A stretch of DNA of 64,000 nt, taken from positions 275,659-339,658 of the forward strand of contig NZ_JACHTF010000002.1 in assembly GCF_014145325.1 (NCBI RefSeq), in the 5' to 3' direction. The notes below the pieces were generated by a model that searched no databases, was not told the origin of the DNA, and worked only from the letters and a program-made list of their open reading frames with translations. Source of the stretch: Marilutibacter spongiae. GTDB lineage: Bacteria > Pseudomonadota > Gammaproteobacteria > Xanthomonadales > Xanthomonadaceae. Shown piece by piece: positions 38,066 through 46,437 of this stretch (the first letter of the stretch is position 1; every line of letters starts with the position of its first letter). The position numbers and the translations under genes are program-made.

Positions 38066-39508
38066 CTAGCCCTCCGCACCACCGAGCGCATCGCGCCAGG
38101 CGCGTGCGCGCGTGGCGTCGAAGCGCTGGCGCCAACGCGCGGTGGCGCCAGTGGTCGCGCCTTCCGTTGCTTCTCTCTCGAGCGCCATCTCCACCACCGC
38201 CGATGCGCGTTCCGGGGCGATGCTGCCATCGACCAGGCCGAGCACGAAGGGCGCGATGGCATCGTGCGCGGCCTGCCGCTCCGCCGCTGGCAGGCCGGCC
38301 CCGGCGACGAGCCGGGCATCGGCCGCGTAGAGGAAGCGCGCCATGAAGGGCGGCGAGCGCGGGAGCATGTTCGCCAGCTGGCCCACCTGGCCCGCGGGCA
38401 TCCGCTGCAGGTAGAGCCAGATGTCGCGATCGATCGCCGCCAACAGGGCATCGGCACCCGGCCACGTGGCCTCGAGCACCGGCCGGGTCAGCAGCTCGCC
38501 GTTGTCGCCATTGGTCAGTATGACCAGGCCGTCGCCGCTGGCGGGCGCCACGTAGACCTGGGTGCGCACGCCGGGCTCGCGGCCGTCGTGCGAAAGCACC
38601 GTCGCGCCCTCGACCTCGCTCACCCGCCAGCCGAGGCCGAAGTGCTCGGCCGCGCCTGCATGCAGGGCCTGCGGCCGCTGCATCTGCGCGAACATCGGCG
38701 CCGGCAGGCCGGCACCGCGCGCCACCCTGGCGGTGAATCGCCCGTAATCGCCGATGGTGGTGAACATGTTGGCGGCGGCATTGGGCCCGCGCTTGCGCAG
38801 GTACGCCATGTCGTAGGGCGTGCCGTCGGCGCCGAAACCGATCGCAAGATGGCCTTCGATGCGTGCGTTCCAGCCGAACGAGGTCGAGCTCATGCCCGCG
38901 GGCGCCAGCACGTGGGCGCGCATCAGCGCCGGCATCGACTCGCCCGCCCGGTGCTCGATCGCGCGACGCAGGTACTCGTAGCCCTCGCCCGAGTATTCGT
39001 GGCGCTCGCCCGGGGCGAACGCGAACGCCAGCGGCGCGTCGCCGCGCCAGTTGGGCAGGCCGGTCTGGTGGCTCAGGGCGATGCGCGGCGTCAGGGCCAG
39101 GTGGCGTGGATCGCCGGCGACGTCGGGGTCGACCCAGTCCGCGGCGAGGGACTCATCCAGCCCCGGGCCACCGTCGGCCGCCCGGTGCAGGGCCATCATG
39201 GCGAACACGGGCTTGGTCAGCGAGGCGACGTTGAAGATGGTGTCCGCGTCGAGCGGCTCGCCGGCGTCGCGCTCGCCCCATGTGGATGTCCAGGCCAGGT
39301 GGCCGTCGCGCACGCGGGCGATGGCCACGCCGGGAACACGGGTGCGCGCCATCCATTCGCCGAGGGCGGCATCGAGGCGGGTCCGTTCGGGACCCGCGGC
39401 GGCGACGGTATCGCCTCCGGTCGAGGGGTCGCCGGGGGTGTCGGTCGCGGCGGCGGGCAATGCGCTGCCCGCCAGCAGCACGCCCGTGAGGACGAGGCCA
39501 GGTGTCAT
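38066..39508 (-). CDS. Exported serine hydrolase with C-terminal helical extension, beta-lactamase family
   Basis: A 480-aa enzyme: signal peptide about 1-21, S-x-x-K motif FNVASLTKPV (Ser96/Lys99), YSGEGYEYLRRAIEHR as the Tyr motif, and SHDGREPGVRT as the third motif. Within it, DPDVAGDPRHLALTPRIALSHQTGLPNWRG matches a subfamily also represented by the frameshifted gene at 54215. An added helical region (about 365-480) is rich in Ala and Arg. Substrate unknown. ATG 39508 has AAGGAATC upstream. Confidence 0.85.
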   Translation of the reverse strand: MTPGLVLTGVLLAGSALPAAATDTPGDPSTGGDTVAAAGPERTRLDAALGEWMARTRVPGVAIARVRDGHLAWTSTWGERDAGEPLDADTIFNVASLTKPVFAMMALHRAADGGPGLDESLAADWVDPDVAGDPRHLALTPRIALSHQTGLPNWRGDAPLAFAFAPGERHEYSGEGYEYLRRAIEHRAGESMPALMRAHVLAPAGMSSTSFGWNARIEGHLAIGFGADGTPYDMAYLRKRGPNAAANMFTTIGDYGRFTARVARGAGLPAPMFAQMQRPQALHAGAAEHFGLGWRVSEVEGATVLSHDGREPGVRTQVYVAPASGDGLVILTNGDNGELLTRPVLEATWPGADALLAAIDRDIWLYLQRMPAGQVGQLANMLPRSPPFMARFLYAADARLVAGAGLPAAERQAAHDAIAPFVLGLVDGSIAPERASAVVEMALEREATEGATTGATARWRQRFDATRARAWRDALGGAEG

Positions 39509-39562
39509 GGGGATTCCTTGTGGAGGGGCCGCGCGCCCGGCGGGCGCGGGCCGGGTGGACGG

Positions 39563-39895
39563 TCAGTGGCGACCGCGGGGGAGGAAGTGGTAGCCGATCA
39601 TGCCCAGCCCGATCGCGCCGAAGAGGATGCCGTAGCTGGCCGCGTCCTCGGCGGTGAGGTTGGCGACGTCGATCAGGCCGAAGGCCAGTCCGGTCAGGAC
39701 CAGCACCATGCCCCACTTGAGCGTGGCCTGGTGGCGGTTCTCCTGGTCGGCCAGGAGCAGGGTCCGGATCAGGTCTTCGCTGGCGTGGGTCTCGGCCAGG
39801 CGCCGGCGCAGCCGGCTTTCGACGACGGCGCGGATCGCGAGCACGATGCAGACCGCGAAGACCATCGGGATGAACAAGGCAATGATGTCGACCAT
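39563..39895 (-). CDS. Small membrane protein (DUF6249-like)
   Basis: A 110-aa membrane protein with an N-terminal TM helix (IALFIPMVFAVCIVLAI), a charged central helix (RLRRRLAETHASEDLIRTLL) and two more TM segments (LKWGMVLVLTGLAFGLIDV, YGILFGAIGLGMIGYHFL). This size and topology resemble DUF6249-type proteins often found divergently from an ECF sigma gene, as here (149-nt gap). Function unknown; it may be a target or modulator of the sigma pathway. ATG 39895 is preceded by CTGGAGACG. Confidence 0.65.
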   Translation of the reverse strand: MVDIIALFIPMVFAVCIVLAIRAVVESRLRRRLAETHASEDLIRTLLLADQENRHQATLKWGMVLVLTGLAFGLIDVANLTAEDAASYGILFGAIGLGMIGYHFLPRGRH

Positions 39896-40044
39896 GGGGC
39901 GTCTCCAGGGGCACCATGCCCCGTTTGCAGGAATGGAGACGGCCAACGCGCGTCCGGTTGCATCCAAGGCGGATGGGATCGCCCTTCGCCGCGGATGACC
40001 CGCTCCACGTGCAACCGGGGGCCGTCCCGGTGTATCCAATGGGC

Positions 40045-40617
40045 ATGGAACAAGGACCGGAGGACGATCGGAACCTGGTGGCCGCCGTGATGGCGCGCCG
40101 CCCGGGCGCGTTCGAGCACCTGGTCACGCGCTACCAGAAGCTGGTCTGGCACCTGGTCCATCGCATCGTCCAGCACCCCGAGGACACGCGCGAGCTGGCC
40201 CAGGAGGTGTTCCTGCAGGTGCACCGGCGCCTGCACCAGTTCCGTTTCGAGAGTGCGCTGGGCACGTGGATCGGCCGGATCGCATTCAGCGTCGCCAGCC
40301 GCCACATGCAGCGCAAGCGCCTGCCGATGGTCGAGCCCGACGAGGACGGCGTGTCCCCGGCCGAGCGCGTCGAGGACGGCTTCGATCTTGCCGCCAGCGT
40401 CGCCGATGCCGAGCTCATGCGCCACCTGCACGCCGCGATCGACGCCCTGCCCCCCTTGCAGCGCACGCTGGTCACGCTGTACCACGTGGACGAGCTGGGC
40501 ATCGCCGAGGTGGCGCGCATCACCGACCTGCCCGAAGGCACCGTCAAGAACTACCTGTTCCGCGCCCGCCAGCGCCTGCGCCGGCACCTGGAATCCCTGG
40601 AGGCCTGTCCCTCATGA
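40045..40617 (+). CDS. ECF-type RNA polymerase sigma factor
   Basis: A 190-aa sigma70-family factor of ECF size. Region 2 spans about 10-80 (FEHLVTRYQKLVWHLVHRIV, DTRELAQEVFLQVHRRLHQF, WIGRIAFSVA) and region 4 about 125-182 (ALPPLQRTLVTLYHVDELGIAEVARI, GTVKNYLFRARQRLRRHL). ATG 40045 was chosen; an in-frame ATG two codons earlier is equally possible. Its stop overlaps the next start (ATGA), which places the following membrane protein as a probable anti-sigma partner. Confidence 0.92.
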   Translation: MEQGPEDDRNLVAAVMARRPGAFEHLVTRYQKLVWHLVHRIVQHPEDTRELAQEVFLQVHRRLHQFRFESALGTWIGRIAFSVASRHMQRKRLPMVEPDEDGVSPAERVEDGFDLAASVADAELMRHLHAAIDALPPLQRTLVTLYHVDELGIAEVARITDLPEGTVKNYLFRARQRLRRHLESLEACPS

Positions 40618-41072
40618 ACACGCATCGCCCCGACCCCGATCCCAACGCGTCGGACGTCGCGCAGGACGCCCGACGCCAGGCCGAGGCCGAGCGCCCCGCC
40701 ACGGCGGGTGGCGCGCCCGACCCGCGCACGGACCGCTACCGCGCCGTCTACCACGCCATTCGCAGCGCGCCCATGCCCGAGCCGCCCGCGAGCTTCGCCC
40801 TGCAGATGGAGCGCCTGGCGCTGGCCGCCGACGCATCCAGCGACACCCGGGCACGCGGTGGAAACGACACCTGGCTGCTCGGCCTGCTGCCGGGCGTGGC
40901 CGTGCTGGCCCTGGTGGGCTGGGGCGGCGCGGAAGTGATCGAGGGTCTGCGGACCAGTGCCGCGCACTGGCGCGGTCTGCCGTGGCCGATGCTGCTGGCG
41001 ACCGGCGCCGGCCTGGCGGGCGCCTGGGCCTTGGACCGCTGGCTGGCGAAACAGCGCCCGAGCCCGCGCTGA
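40614..41072 (+). CDS. Putative membrane anti-sigma partner
   Basis: A 152-aa protein with a polar, disordered N-terminus rich in Pro, Asp and Arg (about 1-80) including a short helical block (RYRAVYHAIRSAP, FALQMERLALAAD), then two TM segments (LLGLLPGVAVLALVGWGG, WPMLLATGAGLAGAWALD). Cytosolic tail before a membrane anchor, overlapping stop/start with the ECF sigma gene and same orientation suggest an anti-sigma role. It has no ZAS-type His-Cys motif, so the family is unassigned. Confidence 0.65.
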   Translation: MNTHRPDPDPNASDVAQDARRQAEAERPATAGGAPDPRTDRYRAVYHAIRSAPMPEPPASFALQMERLALAADASSDTRARGGNDTWLLGLLPGVAVLALVGWGGAEVIEGLRTSAAHWRGLPWPMLLATGAGLAGAWALDRWLAKQRPSPR

Positions 41073-41094
41073 TTTCCCTACGGCACGGTCGCGC

Positions 41095-41460
41095 TCAGGC
41101 CGCGCCGGCATCCACGCCCGAGGCGACCAGCCAGTCGCCCAGTCGCTCGCGGTTGGACGGCTCCAGGTGGACGAAGCGCAGGCCGACGAGGATCGCGCCA
41201 TCGGCCTGGCGCTGCTGGCGCACCACCTGCACGCCCGCTTCCACCGGCAACCGGCGCTCGCCCACGGGCAGCTCCATCCGCAACTGGTACAGCGCCTGGT
41301 CGACCAGCGGCTCGACGACCTGCATCTTCATCCCGCCGCGCGAAACGTCGCGGGTCAGGCCCATCGCACGCTGGGTCATGGCGTTGACCACCGGCACCAG
41401 CACGTCGACGGCTTGCCGCGGCGCGCGCCGCCCGCCCGTCTCGTGGCCTTCGGCCGTCAT
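41095..41460 (-). CDS. PilZ-domain c-di-GMP-binding protein
   Basis: A 121-aa single PilZ domain: RRAPRQAVDVLVPV (R-x-x-x-R box) and LTRDVSRGGMKMQV (D/N-x-S-x-x-G box), both consistent with c-di-GMP binding, followed by the beta-barrel (LRMELPVGERRLPVEAGVQVV, LVGLRFVHLEP). ATG 41460 overlaps the stop of the upstream DUF1631-like gene (ATGA), so the two are translated in tandem. Effector function is unknown. A diguanylate cyclase gene is about 3 kb away. Confidence 0.85.
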   Translation of the reverse strand: MTAEGHETGGRRAPRQAVDVLVPVVNAMTQRAMGLTRDVSRGGMKMQVVEPLVDQALYQLRMELPVGERRLPVEAGVQVVRQQRQADGAILVGLRFVHLEPSNRERLGDWLVASGVDAGAA

Positions 41461-42765
41461 CGCTGTCCCCCGGTCCCGGTGAGCAGCCAGGCCTGTCCGT
41501 TGGCGAGCAGGCGCGAGACGGTATCGCTGTCGATCCAGGCCTCCTGGCCGCTGTCCTCGCTGGCGAGCAGCACGTGGTGGGTGTCCCGGCGATGGTCGCG
41601 CAGCCGTGCGCGGACGATGCCGCCATCGCGACTGAAACCGATCAGCGCGCCCTGCGGCAACGCATCGAGCCGGGCCTGCCAGCGCCGCGCGTCGCGCGCG
41701 CCGGCCGTCACGCCGGCACCGCCCATGTCCACCAGGGCGGTGGACAGGCGCTCGGCGTCGACACCGGAATAGCCGACCATCGCGAGCGACCCGGCGATCC
41801 ACTCGCGGATGGCCGGATCGATGGCATTGCCCGCGCGGATCGCGTCGACCACCTCGGCGACCACCATGCGGCAGCGCAACCACTCCGGCGACCTCGGGCC
41901 GAAGCGGGACACCAGTTGCACCATCGCCGCCACCGCCTCGGCGCGTTCGGTCAGGCGACTCGCCGGCAGCGTGCCGGGCGGCGCGAGTTCGTCGAGGGTG
42001 GCGTTGACGATGCGCATCGCCTCGATCGCCGACAGCAGCCCATCATCCGCGGCGGCGGCCGGCGCCTCGGCGCCCTGCCCGCGCCCGGGGTGGCTGGCGC
42101 CTGCGCGCGCGCAGGGGGATGAAGCTCAGGCCGGGCAGGATCCCGGCGTCGTCGAGCAGGGCATTGGCGGTCTGGATGCAGGCCTCGTAATGCCGGCCGA
42201 TCTCGTTGTCGTAGGCGTTGTACAGGACCACGCGGGCATGGATCGGCAGGTCGATCGCCTGTGCCGCGATGCGCAGCGCGCGGCAGCATGCCTCCGGGCC
42301 GATGGGCAGCGCGGCGGCATCCAGCGGCGGGCGCTCGAGCAGCACAGCGAAGCGGTGGCCGAGCAGCAGCAGCGGCAGGCTGGCGCGCGACGCATGCCGG
42401 GTCGCGACCGCGGCAAGGGCGTTGTCTTCGTCGACGATGTGCTCGTCGAGGAGCATCAGCGGCTGCAACTGGTCGCCGAGCAGGCCCCGCGACAGCGAGG
42501 GGGCCGCATGGTCGTACGCGGCCTCGCATTCCCGGCCCAGGGCCTGGTTGAACGCTGGTATGAAGCCGTCCTTGCGCCGGCCCAGGGCCTCGCGGGTATC
42601 GACCCATTGCACGAGCATCGCGTCATCGCGCTCATCGCGCGCGCGGCGGATCACGGCGGCGTCGAGCTGGTCCAGGATGATCGACAGATCGGGCCGCAGG
42701 TCGGCCAGGAACCGCTCGAGCACCTGGTCGATCGCGTGACGCGCGCGGCGGGGTATCGCTTCCAT
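41457..42765 (-). pseudogene. DUF1631-like protein with a frameshift at a GC repeat
   Basis: Two frames read as one protein of about 435 aa. The first runs from ATG 42765 (MEAIPRRARHAIDQVL, then QWVDTREALGRRKDGFIPAF, LDEHIVDEDNALAA, LYNAYDNEIGRHYEAC) to GLSFIPLRA. The second resumes in a (GC)5 run at 42103-42112 and continues as GASHPGRGQG, DDGLLSAIEAMRIVNAT to the stop at 41457. The join looks like a one-base insertion or loss of one GC unit. The PilZ gene is coupled to its end. The protein resembles DUF1631 proteins (unknown function, often linked to PilZ) but is shorter than typical members. It may be a real pseudogene, phase-variable, or a sequence error. Confidence 0.6.
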
Positions 42766-42895
42766 GCCCCATTCAAGCCCCCCCTTCATCTAGGCAGGGT
42801 GAACGGGAGGCACGAATTCCATCATTCCGCTGAACGGACGCCGGTTATGTTACGTGCGGCGCCGCTTCAGCGGCGAGCCGTCACTGCACGTGCCC

Positions 42896-44428
42896 TCACC
42901 ATACCGGGTAGTCCTGCACCCGCCCCACCGCGTCGATCGCGGCAAGCACGTCGGGACGCGCCAGCATGGCGTCCATTCGCTGCTCGGTTTCGAGCTCTCC
43001 CGGCAGCGGCGTGGGCTCGAGGGATCGCTGCGCCAGCAGGAGCGCGTCGCCGCGCAACCTCGGATCCTGCAGGCGGCGGACATACAGGGCGGCGGCCTCA
43101 TCCACATCCCCGATGCGGAGCAGCGCGCGCATCAGCAACGCCTCGTTGCCGTCGGCAACCGCGCGGAGACGATCGAGCAGGCGCATGGCATCGTCGCTGC
43201 GGCCTTCGATGATGGCCGCATGCAGCAGTACGGCATCCCGCCACGCCTTGTCCGGCGCTTCGGCCATGACACCCAGGCCATCCGCCATGGCGATCGCCTC
43301 GGCGGGGCGCATGCGGGCGTTGTACCAGCTCGCCAGGCTGAGTCGCTGGGTGATGTTGGGCTCTCCTGCTTCCGGCAGGCCGCTCGCGCGCCTGAGGGCG
43401 GCCTCGGCCTCGTCGAGGCGTCCCTCGCGCCGGAGTGCTGTCGAGAGAATGGCCAGGGTGGCGTTGAGATCGTCCCCGTCGTGGTAGACGGGACGTCGCG
43501 GATCCTCGCCGTCGATGCGCGCCACGATGTCCTCGGCGATGGCGACGACCTCCGTGCTGCGCCCGGCCGCCAGCATCGCGTCCATCCGCTCGTGCTCGGT
43601 ATAGAGGTTGCGCGGGTTGTCCGCGGCCATCGACGCAAGGCCTTCCACGAGCACGTCCAGGCGATCGCCCACAAGGGTCGGGTCCGTCGCCAGCAGTCCG
43701 TCGAAACGGCGGTCGGCCTGCATGCGTATCAGCGGATCGGGCCAGAAGACGTTGTCGACGACATGCTGGGCGCGTTCACGCTCCTCCCGCTCCACGAGCG
43801 TCAGGGCCAGTTCGTACCAGAGCGTGCTGGCCGCCTCCTCGCCCGGTTTCCAGTTCGACTCGAACAGCGTCAGCATCAGTTCCAGGCGCTTGTCCGACTC
43901 GCGGGGCAGGTGCCTCACCAGCGCCAGCACGTGACCCGCCGACATGCCGTTGTACAGCTCGGGCCAGCTTTCGAGTATCCGCAGCAACGCATCGATCGAA
44001 GCGTCGTGGTGGCCCAGTATGTCCTCGACCATGGACAGGCGATGCCAGTCGTCCGGATCGCCCGGATCCATGCGTACGGCGTCGCGATAGAAGCCGGCGG
44101 CCGCCTCGTAGCGTCCGGCGCGTACCTCCACCCACGCCGCCGAGGATGCCAGGTAGCGCTTCTCCCCCGGGCCGAGCGTCTCGAACAGCGGCTCCGCCAT
44201 GACGGCGGCCATCGCTGTCCTCGCGGCGTCCAGCTCATCGGTGGTCAGCGCCAGCGTGGTCGCCTCCTCACGGCGCAGGGCGTATGCGGTCGAGGCCTCC
44301 CGGTCCTGCGCCGATACCCTGGGCGGTGCCATCTCCTGGCTGTCATACGAGGGCAACGTCGATGCCATGGCCGGCAAGGCCGCCACGAAAATCAAGAGTC
44401 CCGCCACACCCACGCACGTTGCTCTCAT
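42896..44428 (-). CDS. Exported tetratricopeptide-repeat protein
   Basis: A 510-aa protein: signal peptide about 1-22 (LLIFVAALPAMA) and then almost all helical with TPR-like pairs, e.g. WVEVRAGRYEAAAGFYRDAV, HHDASIDALLRILESW, REGRLDEAEAALRRASGL, RMRPAEAIAMADGLGV, GRSDDAMRLLDRLRAVADG, RIGDVDEAAALYVRRLQ. It is probably a periplasmic scaffold or assembly protein; no enzymatic motif is present. ATG 44428 follows CAGGGGACCC. A GC hairpin (CGCCGCT with AGCGGCG) lies beyond its stop near 42863-42878. Confidence 0.78.
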   Translation of the reverse strand: MRATCVGVAGLLIFVAALPAMASTLPSYDSQEMAPPRVSAQDREASTAYALRREEATTLALTTDELDAARTAMAAVMAEPLFETLGPGEKRYLASSAAWVEVRAGRYEAAAGFYRDAVRMDPGDPDDWHRLSMVEDILGHHDASIDALLRILESWPELYNGMSAGHVLALVRHLPRESDKRLELMLTLFESNWKPGEEAASTLWYELALTLVEREERERAQHVVDNVFWPDPLIRMQADRRFDGLLATDPTLVGDRLDVLVEGLASMAADNPRNLYTEHERMDAMLAAGRSTEVVAIAEDIVARIDGEDPRRPVYHDGDDLNATLAILSTALRREGRLDEAEAALRRASGLPEAGEPNITQRLSLASWYNARMRPAEAIAMADGLGVMAEAPDKAWRDAVLLHAAIIEGRSDDAMRLLDRLRAVADGNEALLMRALLRIGDVDEAAALYVRRLQDPRLRGDALLLAQRSLEPTPLPGELETEQRMDAMLARPDVLAAIDAVGRVQDYPVW

Positions 44429-44492
44429 CTGGGTCCCCTGTTCCCTTCAAGGCTGCGCAGGTGCCGCGCTGGCCCGATATCCCCTGAGGTGA

Positions 44493-45461
44493 TTATTCCA
44501 GCACTTGGATCTGGTCGCGGCCGCGGGCCTTGGCGTCGTAAAGACGTCGATCGACCGCGGCGAGGAAGTCGCGGGCGGTGTCGCCGCCGGCTGGACGCGC
44601 GGTGCCCACGCCGAGGCTGGCGGTCACGATGTCACTGACGTCCGAGCCGCCGTGCGGGATGCGCAGCCGGGCGATGCCGCGCACGCAGGCCTCGGCGGCC
44701 TCGCGCGCGGCGACTTCATCGGCACCCGGCAGCAGCAGGATGAACTCCTCGCCGCCGAAACGCGCGACCACGTCCCCGGGCCGTTGCGACAGTTCGTGCA
44801 GCATGCCGCCGACGCGCTTGAGGCACTCGTCGCCGGCCACGTGGCCATGGGCGTCGTTGTACTGCTTGAAATAATCGATGTCCACGATCACCAGCGACAG
44901 CGGCACCCCGCCTTCGCGCGCGGCCTTCCATTCCGTGCCCAGGCGGGTATCGAACATGCGCCGGTTGGCGATGCCCGTCAGTCCGTCCGTCATCGACAGG
45001 CGCTCGAGTTCGCGATGCAGGCGCAGGAGTTCTTCTTCGTCCTTCTTGCGCTCGCTGATGTCGAACATGAAGCCGACCAGGCTGTCGACCCCGCCATCGG
45101 GACGGCGCACGACGTGGACGACATCGCGGATCCAGACATAGCGCCCGTCATGGGTCATCGCGCGGTAATCGGCCTCGTGGTCGACACCGGCCTCCGACTG
45201 CGCCACGCAGAAGCCGACCACCCGCTCGCGGTCCTCCGGATGCATGCGTGCCGCCCAGTCCTCGACCGTGCTCCAGCTGTCCTGCGGCCAGCCCAGCAGG
45301 GCCTCGATCTGCGGCCCGATGTAGGCGAAGCGCATGCTCGCCCAATCGATCTTCCACGGAATCGCGCGGGTGGACTCCAGCAGCGTGCGGTAGACATCCG
45401 CATCGGCCATGGCCTCGCGGAGGGTGGCATCGACGGGGTCGGGGGTCGTCAGGTCGTTCAT
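44493..45461 (-). CDS. PAS-GGDEF diguanylate cyclase
   Basis: A 322-aa cytoplasmic diguanylate cyclase (2 GTP to c-di-GMP). A PAS domain (about 20-150, WKIDWASMRFAYIGPQIEALLG) ends in the PAC-type segment RYVWIRDVVHVVRRPDG, then a short coiled coil leads to the GGDEF domain: LTGIANRRMFD, IDYFKQYND, ARFGGEEFILLL. The catalytic GGEEF is intact and an RxxD inhibitory site (RPGD) sits five residues before it, so product inhibition is expected. No membrane segment. Upstream of the TPR gene on the same strand. Confidence 0.92.
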   Translation of the reverse strand: MNDLTTPDPVDATLREAMADADVYRTLLESTRAIPWKIDWASMRFAYIGPQIEALLGWPQDSWSTVEDWAARMHPEDRERVVGFCVAQSEAGVDHEADYRAMTHDGRYVWIRDVVHVVRRPDGGVDSLVGFMFDISERKKDEEELLRLHRELERLSMTDGLTGIANRRMFDTRLGTEWKAAREGGVPLSLVIVDIDYFKQYNDAHGHVAGDECLKRVGGMLHELSQRPGDVVARFGGEEFILLLPGADEVAAREAAEACVRGIARLRIPHGGSDVSDIVTASLGVGTARPAGGDTARDFLAAVDRRLYDAKARGRDQIQVLE

Positions 45462-45560
45462 GGCGCGATAGTAGCCAAAAAATGGACGCGGCCCGCACCG
45501 GCTTCACGCCCGGTTTCGGTGGCGACCGCTAGGGTCTTGGCCTTCCCCATGGAGCGCGAC

Positions 45561-46247
45561 ATGAAGATCCTGATGGTGCTGACCTCCCACGACCGGCTGG
45601 GCGACACCGGCGAGAAGACCGGCTTCTGGCTGGAGGAATTCGCCGCGCCCTATTATGTCTTCAAGGACGCCGGCGCCACGATCACCCTCGCCTCGCCGAA
45701 AGGTGGCCAGCCGCCGCTGGACCCCAAGAGCGACGCCCCGGACGCGCAGACCGATGCCACCCGCCGCTTCCGCGACGATGCCGACGCACGGGCGGCGCTC
45801 GCCTCCACCGAGGTCCTGGCCGGGATCGACCCCGAGCGCTTCGACGCAGTGTTCTACCCCGGGGGCCACGGGCCGCTCTGGGACCTGGCGAACGACCGCG
45901 ACTCCATCGCCCTCATCGAGTCCACCCACGCCGCCGGCAGGCCGGTCGCACTGGTGTGCCACGCCCCCGGCGTGCTCCGCGGCGTCAAGGGCAGCGACGG
46001 CGACCCGCTGGTCCAGGGCAAGCGCGTTACCGGGTTCACCAACAGCGAGGAGGCCGCCGTGGGCCTGACCGACGTGGTGCCGTTCCTGGTCGAGGACATG
46101 CTCAAGGAAAACGGCGGCCACTACGAGAAGAAGGACGACTGGGCCAGCCACGCCATCACCGACGGTCACCTGGTCACCGGCCAGAACCCGGCCTCGTCCG
46201 AAGCCGCCGCCGAGGCCGTGCTCGCCCTGCTCGGCAAGAAGGCCTGA
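45561..46247 (+). CDS. DJ-1/PfpI family protein, Hsp31-like branch
   Basis: A 228-aa protein: MKILMVLTSHDRLGDTGEKT, GFWLEEFAAPYYVFKDAGA, FDAVFYPGGHGPLWDL and the nucleophile elbow VALVCHAPGVLRG (Cys about residue 132). The size and the GEKTGFWLEE block fit the Hsp31/ThiJ-like branch, implicated in deglycation or chaperone activity. The ATG at 45561 has GGAGCGCGAC upstream; the in-frame ATG 12 nt earlier is less well spaced. Divergent from the diguanylate cyclase gene. Confidence 0.9.
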   Translation: MKILMVLTSHDRLGDTGEKTGFWLEEFAAPYYVFKDAGATITLASPKGGQPPLDPKSDAPDAQTDATRRFRDDADARAALASTEVLAGIDPERFDAVFYPGGHGPLWDLANDRDSIALIESTHAAGRPVALVCHAPGVLRGVKGSDGDPLVQGKRVTGFTNSEEAAVGLTDVVPFLVEDMLKENGGHYEKKDDWASHAITDGHLVTGQNPASSEAAAEAVLALLGKKA

Positions 46248-46278
46248 AGCCCGCGGCCCCGTCCCGCCGCCCTTCGCT

Positions 46279-46309
46279 GTAGGGTGCAATAAGCAAAGCG
46301 CATTGCACC
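46279..46309 (+). repeat. GTAG-type REP hairpin, forward copy
   Basis: A 31-nt element starting GTAG, with arms GGTGCAAT and ATTGCACC around an 11-nt loop; an identical sequence recurs at 50012-50042. It lies just beyond the DJ-1 family gene, far upstream of the RAYT, as expected for scattered REP copies. Confidence 0.75.
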
Positions 46310-46360
46310 AAGGCCCGAACTGCCCCACCCCCTTCCCCGTCCCCTTCCCCGAAAGGCTGG

Positions 46361-46380
46361 ATTCCAGCGTTCGCTGGAAT
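46361..46380. repeat. Second repeat class: ATTCCAGC-gttc-GCTGGAAT hairpin
   Basis: A perfect 8-bp stem around a 4-nt loop, without the GTAG foot, in the gap between the DJ-1 gene and the UdgX gene. Hairpins of this sort recur in Xanthomonadaceae intergenic DNA (general knowledge; not searched here). Confidence 0.6.
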
Positions 46381-46437
46381 GACGGGTGGGGGTGGCGCCA
46401 GGATTCTCGAATCCCGGCACCGGCGTATCGGGGACGC

